Source: Betaproteobacteria bacterium (GTDB lineage: Bacteria > Pseudomonadota > Gammaproteobacteria > Burkholderiales > Sulfuriferulaceae). From it: a stretch of 5,432 nucleotides of DNA. Shown here piece by piece: positions 1 through 4,657 of the stretch. Each line of letters starts with the position of its first letter. Position 1 is the first letter of the stretch. The stretch is taken from assembly GCA_003455595.1 (NCBI GenBank), contig DMQT01000170.1, positions 1 through 5,432 on the forward strand, in the 5' to 3' direction. The notes below the pieces were generated by a model. The model was not told where the DNA came from and made no database searches. It saw only the letters and a program-made list of their open reading frames with translations. Position numbers and translations under genes: made by a program.

Positions 1-73
1 GAACGACCATTCGCTGCGTTTCGCACCTAGCAGCCATCCCGAATACACTGCAACGTTTGTTCAAGTTATTCAT
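1..73 (-). CDS. Possible 5' end of an unidentified gene (partial, runs off left edge)
   Basis: An ATG at 73-71 on the minus strand opens a frame that stays free of stops to the window edge, about 24 codons, beginning MNNLNKRCSVFGMAARC. An AAGGG purine tract lies 7 bases upstream of this ATG, overlapping the stop region of the MoaD-like gene, so it could be the third gene of that unit, separated from it by about 10 bases. I do not recognise the peptide. An open run of 24 codons is easily expected by chance, so this could equally be non-coding DNA after the operon. Confidence 0.25.
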   Translation of the reverse strand, partial: MNNLNKRCSVFGMAARCETQRMVV

Positions 74-83
74 TAACGAGCCC

Positions 84-335
84 TTAACTGACCATGAACG
101 CCACAAAGGCGACTTCGTCACCCGCTTTCAACGCACTATCCAGCTCGACGAATTGCTTGTTGACGGTAATCTTGAGTGCGCGGTTTTGCGTTAGCGCCTG
201 CCGCCAGACGTCGCCGCGCGATGCCAGCAAGGCAATGAGGCCGCCCACGGTATTGAGTGATTCAGTGAAGTCGATTTCTTCCTTGCCGAGGCCGAATGCG
301 TCCATCAGATGGCCGAAATAAAGCACTTTAATCAT
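84..335 (-). CDS. MoaD/ThiS-family beta-grasp protein lacking the C-terminal Gly-Gly
   Basis: This 83-residue protein matches the small subunit of molybdopterin synthase (MoaD) in length and pattern. It opens MIKVLYFGHLMDAFG, has a central ITVNKQFVELDSAL segment (about 56-69), and near the end has the GDEVAF signature (72-77) that normally leads into a ProPro-x-x-GlyGly tail. In the family, MoaD is a cytosolic sulfur carrier: its terminal glycine is adenylated by MoeB, thiocarboxylated, and then donates sulfur with MoaE to make molybdopterin. Here the tail reads VAFMVS and stops, so the glycine that carries sulfur is absent. None of the three frames at this point restores a Gly-Gly. The ATG overlaps the stop of the upstream rhodanese gene (ATGA, 335-332), and the start has only a weak Shine-Dalgarno, so translation is probably coupled. 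The fold assignment is fairly firm. The function is uncertain: it may be a degenerate MoaD, a carrier-like protein with another job, or the result of a 3' lesion. Confidence 0.82.
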   Translation of the reverse strand: MIKVLYFGHLMDAFGLGKEEIDFTESLNTVGGLIALLASRGDVWRQALTQNRALKITVNKQFVELDSALKAGDEVAFVAFMVS

Positions 336-715
336 TGCACCAACTCAAGACTTTCCGCTTCCCAGCATTCTAGCCCGCCCTTGAGGTTGTAGGCGTGGGC
401 AAAGCCCATTTGCTTCAACACCCATGCGGCCATCGCCGAGCGCCCACCGGACTGGCACACCAGCAGCAGGGGTTTGTCTTGGGCGCTGCACAGGCGCGGA
501 TCACGGTGTTTGTAGCCGGAATCAGCCGCACCCTCAAGCAGCCCGCGCGGGATGTTGATCGCACCTGCGATATGACCCTGGCTGAATTCATCCGCCTCGC
601 GCACGTCCACCACCAGCACGTCGCCTGCTCCGATATTCTCTTGCGCGGATTCCGCATCCCACTCCTGAATGTGGCTGCGCGCTTCTTTTACAAAGCAGCC
701 GAGTTGCTTCGCCAT
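332..715 (-). CDS. Single-domain rhodanese-like sulfurtransferase
   Basis: This is a 127-residue cytosolic protein with no signal peptide. The rhodanese domain spans roughly residues 20-122. It contains the VVDVREADEFSQGHIAGAINIPRG region (35-57, typical CH2A-like D-x-R-x-x-x-E-F-x-x-G-H-I pattern), the catalytic loop C87-Q-S-G-G-R-S93, and the closing LKGGLECW segment (111-118). Cys87 is the expected persulfide-forming residue; Cys7, Cys76 and Cys117 are extra. The family moves sulfane sulfur from thiosulfate, persulfides or cysteine desulfurases to acceptors such as thiols or sulfur-carrier proteins. The first 20 or so residues extend beyond the core domain. The start is supported by an AGAGGA Shine-Dalgarno at 727-722, six bases before the ATG. 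The gene ends inside the start of the MoaD-like gene (ATGA overlap), so the two are one transcript. The partner suggests sulfur delivery, but no substrate can be read from the sequence. Confidence 0.93.
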   Translation of the reverse strand: MAKQLGCFVKEARSHIQEWDAESAQENIGAGDVLVVDVREADEFSQGHIAGAINIPRGLLEGAADSGYKHRDPRLCSAQDKPLLLVCQSGGRSAMAAWVLKQMGFAHAYNLKGGLECWEAESLELVQ

Positions 716-716
716 A

Positions 717-722
717 TATAAT
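717..722 (+). promoter_or_regulatory. Candidate -10 element for uvrD
   Basis: TATAAT, a perfect sigma-70 type -10 hexamer, lies on the plus strand immediately outside the rhodanese start codon. It would place the transcript start near 729, about 28 bases before the preferred uvrD ATG at 757. No good -35 hexamer sits at 16-18 bp; the best match, TTTACA at 687-692, is 24 bp away. It could therefore be a weak or activator-dependent promoter, or a chance AT-rich stretch. It touches the rhodanese Shine-Dalgarno on the other strand. Confidence 0.4.
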
Positions 723-756
723 CCTCTGTCATTTGATGCTGTGCTTAAAGTCTAAC

Positions 757-2922
757 ATGACCGCTAATCTACTCGATGGGCTCAACCCCGAACAACTCGC
801 CGCCGTCACCCTGCCGCACCAGTCGGCGCTGATTCTGGCCGGGGCAGGCAGCGGCAAGACGCGCGTGCTCACCACGCGCATCGCCTGGCTGATCCAGACC
901 GGGCAGGTGTCGCCGCTGGGGCTGCTGGCGGTGACCTTTACCAACAAGGCGGCGAAGGAGATGCTCACGCGCCTCACGGCCATGTTGCCAATCAACACGC
1001 GCGGCATGTGGGTGGGCACCTTTCACGGTCTGTCCAATCGTTTATTACGGACGCATTACCGCGACGCCGGGTTGCCGCAGTTGTTCCAGATTCTCGACAC
1101 CGCCGATCAGCTTTCTGCCGTCAAACGCTTGTTGAAAGCGCTCGACGTCGATACCGAAAAATACGAGCCGAAGAAGGTGCAATACTTCATCAACGGCAAC
1201 AAGGAAGCCGGTCTGCGACCTGAGCATGTCGAGGTGTTCGACCCCTACACACGCCGTCTGGTGGAGTTTTACGCCGCCTACGATGCGCAATGCAACCGCG
1301 ACGGCGTGGTGGATTTCTCCGAGCTGCTGCTGCGCGCGTATGAGTTGCTGGCGCGCAACGACATGCTGCGTACGCATTATCAGGAACGCTTCCGCTACAT
1401 CCTGGTGGACGAATTTCAGGATACCAACCGTCTGCAATACCGCTGGCTGAAAATGTTTGCCGGGGAAGATTCGGCGCTGCTGGCGGTGGGTGACGACGAC
1501 CAGTCGATCTATGCGTTTCGCGGCGCACACAGCGGCAACATGAATGAATTCCAGCGCGATTATGCGGGCGACAACGTCATCAAGCTGGAGCAGAACTATC
1601 GCAGCCACGGCAATATCCTCGACGCCGCCAACGCGCTGATTACGCAAAACGCCACGCGGCTGGGCAAAAACCTGTGGACCTCGGAGGGCAAGGGTGAGCC
1701 GATACGCGTGTTTGAAGCCTACAACGATCAGGAAGAGGCCAGCTTTATCGTCGAAGAAGTCAAAGCCCTGCACCGCGACGGCACCGCGCTGGTGGACATG
1801 GCGCTGCTATACCGCTCCAACGCCCAGTCGCGGGTGCTGGAACACGCGCTGTTCAGCGCCGGCGTGCCGTACCGCGTATACGGCGGGCTGCGCTTTTTCG
1901 AGCGGCAGGAAATCAAGCACGCGCTGGCGTATCTGCGCCTGCTGGCCAATCCGGACGACGACGGAGCGTTCAGCCGCATCGTCAATTTCCCCACCCGCGG
2001 CATCGGCGCACGTACGCTGGAGCAATTGAGCGACGCCGCACAGGCCGCCAATACCAGCCTGTGGCAAGCCGCGCGAGCGCAGTTCGATCCGGCCAAAGCG
2101 GTCAAGGGTCTGCCCGGTTTCGTCGCCTTGATGGGGGCGATGCAGGACGCCACGCAGGGCTTGCCGCTGCCAGAAGCCATCGAGCACGTATTGCACATGA
2201 GTGGTCTGGCCGCGCATTATCAGGCCGAAAAAGAAGGCGCCGACCGGCTGGAAAACCTGAACGAACTGATCAACGCTGCCACGGTTTTTTCCAACGACCC
2301 GGAAGCCATGGCCGAACTCGACGAAGTGGGCGGACCGCTCGCCAGTTTTCTCGCCCATGCTGCGCTCGAAGCGGGTGACCATCAGGCCGGTGCGGGCAGC
2401 GACGCGCTGCAACTGATGACGGTGCACGCCGCCAAAGGGCTGGAATTTCACGCCGTATTCGTTGGCGGGCTGGAAGAAGGCCTGTTTCCGCACGAGCAAT
2501 CGATGAACGAAAAAGATGGCATCGAAGAAGAGCGTCGCCTGATGTATGTCGCCATCACCCGCGCGCGCCGCCGCCTGTATCTAAGCCACGCGCAAAGCCG
2601 CATGCTGCACGGCCAGGTGCGCTATGGCATCCCGTCGCGTTTTCTCGACGAACTGCCGAGTGAATTGCTCAAGCTGGTCAACGCCAAACGCAACAGTGCC
2701 GTCCCCGCCAGCCATGACAGCTACGCAGCTCCCAAATCCAATGCACGCAACAACACCTCGCCCTGGCGTATCGGCATGAACGTGCGCCACGCCAAATTCG
2801 GGCTGGGCGTGGTGGTCAATGTCGAAGGTCAGGGCGAGGACACGCGCGTGCAGATCAATTTTGGCGCGGCCAACGGCATGAAATGGCTGGCGCTGGCGTA
2901 TGCGAAGCTGGAAGTGGCTTGA
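757..2922 (+). CDS. uvrD: ATP-dependent DNA helicase UvrD (helicase II)
   Basis: This is a complete 721-residue superfamily 1A 3'-5' helicase, almost the length of E. coli UvrD (720). It acts on cytosolic DNA in nucleotide excision repair (displacing UvrC and the excised oligonucleotide) and in mismatch repair. Visible motifs are: Q-motif Gln13 in LNPEQ; Walker A AGAGSGKT (28-35); Ia TFTNKAAKEM (60-69); Ib GTFH (87-90); II VDEFQDTN (217-224); III VGDDDQSIYAFRGA (244-257); IV LEQNYRS (277-283); V TVHAAKGLEF (555-564); VI EEERRLMYVAITRAR (590-604). The last 50 or so residues (669-720, from W670-R-I-G-M to the KWLALAYAKLE end) form the Tudor-like C-terminal domain that in E. coli binds RNA polymerase. 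This domain and the overall length favour UvrD over Rep. I chose ATG 757 because MTANLLDGLN lines up with the start of E. coli UvrD. In-frame TTG 733 and ATG 736 would add seven or eight residues with no family match and no clear ribosome binding site. All motifs are intact. Confidence 0.97.
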   Translation: MTANLLDGLNPEQLAAVTLPHQSALILAGAGSGKTRVLTTRIAWLIQTGQVSPLGLLAVTFTNKAAKEMLTRLTAMLPINTRGMWVGTFHGLSNRLLRTHYRDAGLPQLFQILDTADQLSAVKRLLKALDVDTEKYEPKKVQYFINGNKEAGLRPEHVEVFDPYTRRLVEFYAAYDAQCNRDGVVDFSELLLRAYELLARNDMLRTHYQERFRYILVDEFQDTNRLQYRWLKMFAGEDSALLAVGDDDQSIYAFRGAHSGNMNEFQRDYAGDNVIKLEQNYRSHGNILDAANALITQNATRLGKNLWTSEGKGEPIRVFEAYNDQEEASFIVEEVKALHRDGTALVDMALLYRSNAQSRVLEHALFSAGVPYRVYGGLRFFERQEIKHALAYLRLLANPDDDGAFSRIVNFPTRGIGARTLEQLSDAAQAANTSLWQAARAQFDPAKAVKGLPGFVALMGAMQDATQGLPLPEAIEHVLHMSGLAAHYQAEKEGADRLENLNELINAATVFSNDPEAMAELDEVGGPLASFLAHAALEAGDHQAGAGSDALQLMTVHAAKGLEFHAVFVGGLEEGLFPHEQSMNEKDGIEEERRLMYVAITRARRRLYLSHAQSRMLHGQVRYGIPSRFLDELPSELLKLVNAKRNSAVPASHDSYAAPKSNARNNTSPWRIGMNVRHAKFGLGVVVNVEGQGEDTRVQINFGAANGMKWLALAYAKLEVA

Positions 2923-2991
2923 TTCCATAGCGCCGGCAAGCGTGTGGCGTTTAAGTGCAGGTATCTGCAGTGAGTTCCTGGCGCGCCAGCG
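2923..2991. other. Convergent intergenic gap (uvrD / DUF302 gene)
   Basis: This 69-bp stretch separates two converging genes. It contains a small inverted repeat, TGCAG-gtat-CTGCA (2956-2969), and a 12-bp perfect palindrome CTGGCGCGCCAG (2978-2989). Neither is followed by a run of T on either strand, so no convincing intrinsic terminator is visible. Termination here may be Rho-dependent, or the two transcripts may overlap. Confidence 0.5.
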
Positions 2992-3450
2992 CTATTTGGA
3001 TTCGCGCACCTCATCCATGATCGTCACCATGTCTTTTTCCCAGCGTTCAAACGTGGGTTTCAAGGCGGGATCCGGGAAAAACGTTTCCAGCATGCGTGGA
3101 TGGTTCGCCACCAATATGGCCTGATCGCCTTCAGCAAAAATGGTAATGCTCAATGGCAGAAAGGGAATGAGTTCAGGGTATTTGGCCGTTACCTGTTTGA
3201 TTTCGTCATACTTGCCGAAGTACACCACGCGGTACATATCGCTTTTGAATTGACGCTTCGCCAGGTTTTCATTCACTTCCTGCAAGCGCGTGATTTTGTA
3301 ACCGTGCGATGAAATAGCGCTTTGCAGCAAGGTCATTGCTTCAGGAAACGCGTTATCCGTGCGTGCCATGAGCAAGTCCTCTGCCATGGCAGGCGCGGTT
3401 AAAAACAGTGTCAGGCCGATTATCCCCATCCAACGCATCAACTTGTTCAT
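2992..3450 (-). CDS. Exported stand-alone DUF302 protein
   Basis: This 152-residue protein has a signal peptide at 1-23 (MNKLMRW, hydrophobic GIIGLTLFLTAP, then AMA before EDLL), so it is predicted to be periplasmic. The mature part, about 30-148, is a DUF302 domain. It shows the FPEAMTLLQSAISSHGYKI opening (35-53), an RVVYFGKYDEIKQ strand-helix (74-86), the FLPLSITIF strand (97-105) and a helical end. DUF302 has no established biochemical function that I know of. The mature protein contains no cysteine, so it cannot bind covalent haem. The start is fixed by a strong GGAGGAGG Shine-Dalgarno at 3465-3458, seven bases from the ATG; an upstream in-frame ATG at 3501 would put 17 residues before the signal peptide. 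The ATG overlaps the stop of the upstream cytochrome gene (ATGA, 3450-3447), so expression is coupled. Its C-terminal half aligns closely with the DUF302 tail of that neighbour, so the two are probably paralogous domains working together. Confidence 0.9.
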   Translation of the reverse strand: MNKLMRWMGIIGLTLFLTAPAMAEDLLMARTDNAFPEAMTLLQSAISSHGYKITRLQEVNENLAKRQFKSDMYRVVYFGKYDEIKQVTAKYPELIPFLPLSITIFAEGDQAILVANHPRMLETFFPDPALKPTFERWEKDMVTIMDEVRESK

Positions 3451-4493
3451 AACGTTGCCTCCTCCATGATGGTGGTATAGCTTTTTTTCATTTGCGTACA
3501 CAGGCGATTAAGCTCGGAATTGTTGAACAGTTTGCTCAGCACTTCCGGATTCACCGACATCACCTGTACTTTGCCATTGTGCTCGATGATGGTGATGCGG
3601 CAAGGCAGGAACATGCCCACGCGCGGGTCAATGCCCAAAGCCTGATTGAGCAGGCTGACATTGCAAAAATAGACGATGACCTGCTTGGGGTTTTCCTTGT
3701 CCGGTGTGGTCAACCCATACTCCAGTGTTTGCACCCGGCCGTAGAAAAAGTTGTTGTTGCTCACTGCCTGTTTTACATTTTCCACCGTGGTTTTCAGGTC
3801 ATAGGGCGAGTCGCGGACAATCACCGGATTCTCCACCTGCAACAGCTTTGCGCTTTCCGCCAATGACTGCTTTTCAAAGCTGCGCACGTAGCTGACGATA
3901 TCGTTGATGTCGTCCTCCTTCAGCCCGCGCTTGATGAAAGACGTCATGGGCGTGCCTTCCCGGCCCTTCATCAGTGTGGCCTTGATCATGGCGTCGGAGG
4001 CCGAGGCAAGAAAACCGGGATTGTGCAGCGCGGGCGCAATGATCGGCAAATTGCGCGGACGTGAAAAAGTGACACCGGTCCCTTCGCCCCCCTCTCCAGT
4101 AACGCCGTGACAAACAACACAGTATTGTGTGAACAGTTGCTTGCCATGCACCGGATTGCCATGCACCGGCTGGGTCGAATAGGTGACGGCCGGTCCCTTG
4201 TTCCAGGTGCGTACGTAGCTGACAATGGCTTCGATCTCATCCGGTTTCAGATTGCCAAACGCCGGCATCACTCTGCCGGGTCGCCCAAGGCGTATGGTCT
4301 GTCGCAGATAATCGTCGCTGATGCTGGCCTGAAACGAGTGCAGCGCAAGCGGAACGCCGATTCCGCCCGTTCCCATTGAGCCGTGACAGGCGGCGCAGTT
4401 GCGTGCAAAAAGTGCAGCGCCGTCGGGCGCGGCAATGGCCTGGGATGCTCCCAGCCCCGCAAGAAAAATCAAAATCAGCAGTTGGCGCAGCAT
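3447..4493 (-). CDS. Exported two-haem cytochrome c fused to a C-terminal DUF302 domain
   Basis: This is a 348-residue periplasmic or periplasm-facing protein. Residues 1-21 are a signal peptide (MLRQLLILIFLAGLGASQAIA). Cytochrome c domain 1 is about 24-97, with haem motif C33-A-A-C36-H37 and likely axial Met76 in RVMPAFG. Domain 2 is about 112-207, with C125-V-V-C128-H129 and likely axial Met183 in TPMTSF. Both cytochrome domains end in a similar helix (AIVSYVRTW and DIVSYVRSF), indicating internal duplication. Residues about 228-345 are a DUF302 domain that resembles the separate DUF302 protein encoded just downstream, but with three extra cysteines (277, 298, 332). The architecture implies electron transfer between the DUF302 domain, or what it binds, and the respiratory chain; the substrate is unknown. 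A GGGGAG Shine-Dalgarno at 4504-4499 supports the start. The gene is transcribed away from fadD. The haem motifs are certain; the DUF302 call is strong; the physiological role is open. Confidence 0.93.
   Translation of the reverse strand: MLRQLLILIFLAGLGASQAIAAPDGAALFARNCAACHGSMGTGGIGVPLALHSFQASISDDYLRQTIRLGRPGRVMPAFGNLKPDEIEAIVSYVRTWNKGPAVTYSTQPVHGNPVHGKQLFTQYCVVCHGVTGEGGEGTGVTFSRPRNLPIIAPALHNPGFLASASDAMIKATLMKGREGTPMTSFIKRGLKEDDINDIVSYVRSFEKQSLAESAKLLQVENPVIVRDSPYDLKTTVENVKQAVSNNNFFYGRVQTLEYGLTTPDKENPKQVIVYFCNVSLLNQALGIDPRVGMFLPCRITIIEHNGKVQVMSVNPEVLSKLFNNSELNRLCTQMKKSYTTIMEEATL
3458..3465 (-). promoter_or_regulatory. Strong Shine-Dalgarno for the DUF302 gene
   Basis: GGAGGAGG lies inside the last codons of the cytochrome gene (its Met-Glu-Glu-Ala codons), seven bases upstream of the ATG at 3450. 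It decides the start of the downstream gene and suggests that this protein is made at a higher rate than coupling alone would give. Confidence 0.85.
4141..4170 (-). repeat. 15-bp tandem duplication encoding PVHGN-PVHGK
   Basis: Two adjacent 15-bp units of ttgccatgcaccgg plus one variable base (4141-4155 and 4156-4170, plus-strand reading) are identical at 14 positions. On the coding strand they give two copies of Pro-Val-His-Gly-Asn/Lys at residues 109-118, in the linker between the two cytochrome c domains. The near identity at DNA level points to a recent in-frame duplication. Confidence 0.85.
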
Positions 4494-4657
4494 CGCTTCT
4501 CCCCTCTCGTATTGTGGATACTTAATGCTATGTTACAACCGATATGCTTAAAGTACTTTAATTTAGATCGCAAGCTGTATCTGACCATCCAGACTATAAC
4601 CTTAGAGTAGTAACTCGGGCCACGGGAAATCCCGCACGTCCGGTAAAGGAGACCCGA
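4494..4657. promoter_or_regulatory. Divergent intergenic region between the cytochrome operon and fadD
   Basis: This 164-bp AT-rich region must hold promoters for both flanking transcripts. On the plus strand, -10-like TTTAAT (4557-4562) and TATAAC (4595-4600) precede fadD, but neither has a good -35. On the minus strand, TTGTAA (4538-4533) and CACAAT, 16 bp further on, form a weak pair that would start transcription just before the cytochrome ribosome binding site. A small hairpin CGGG-aaat-CCCG (4623-4634) lies in the presumed fadD leader. A good Shine-Dalgarno AAAGGAGA (4645-4652) sits five bases before the fadD ATG. The individual promoter calls are weak; the regional role follows from gene orientation. 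Confidence 0.6.
4548..4561. promoter_or_regulatory. 14-bp perfect palindrome, candidate operator
   Basis: TTAAAGTACTTTAA reads identically on both strands and lies in the divergent promoter region, 54 bp from the cytochrome start codon and 96 bp from the fadD start codon. It overlaps the best plus-strand -10-like hexamer (TTTAAT, 4557-4562). A perfect two-fold site at this place fits a dimeric regulator acting on one or both genes. I cannot assign it to a known regulator; AT-rich palindromes also arise by chance. Confidence 0.4.

Noticed and set aside
733..756. Upstream uvrD starts at TTG 733 or ATG 736
   Set aside because: The extra residues (LCLKSN and so on) have no counterpart in UvrD, no clear Shine-Dalgarno precedes them, and ATG 757 lines up with the known N-terminus.
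1045..1773. Minus-strand open frame of 242 codons opposite uvrD
   Set aside because: It lies wholly inside uvrD, whose helicase motifs are intact throughout. The translated product has no family pattern and reads as a mirror of the codon bias.
1807..2499. Minus-strand open frame of 230 codons opposite the 3' half of uvrD
   Set aside because: Same reason: it is antisense to conserved helicase sequence, with no domain and no ribosome binding site of note.
2956..2969. TGCAG-gtat-CTGCA as an intrinsic terminator of uvrD
   Set aside because: The stem is only five base pairs and no T-run follows on either strand.
3451..3501. 17-residue N-terminal extension of the DUF302 protein (with a His-His-His-Gly-Gly-Gly run)
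   Set aside because: It would bury the signal peptide and overlap the cytochrome gene by about 50 bases. The GGAGGAGG site and ATGA overlap favour the start at 3450.
4623..4634. CGGG-aaat-CCCG hairpin as a riboswitch or terminator before fadD
   Set aside because: A four-base-pair stem with no T-run and no conserved aptamer-like structure around it is too little to support a regulatory RNA.
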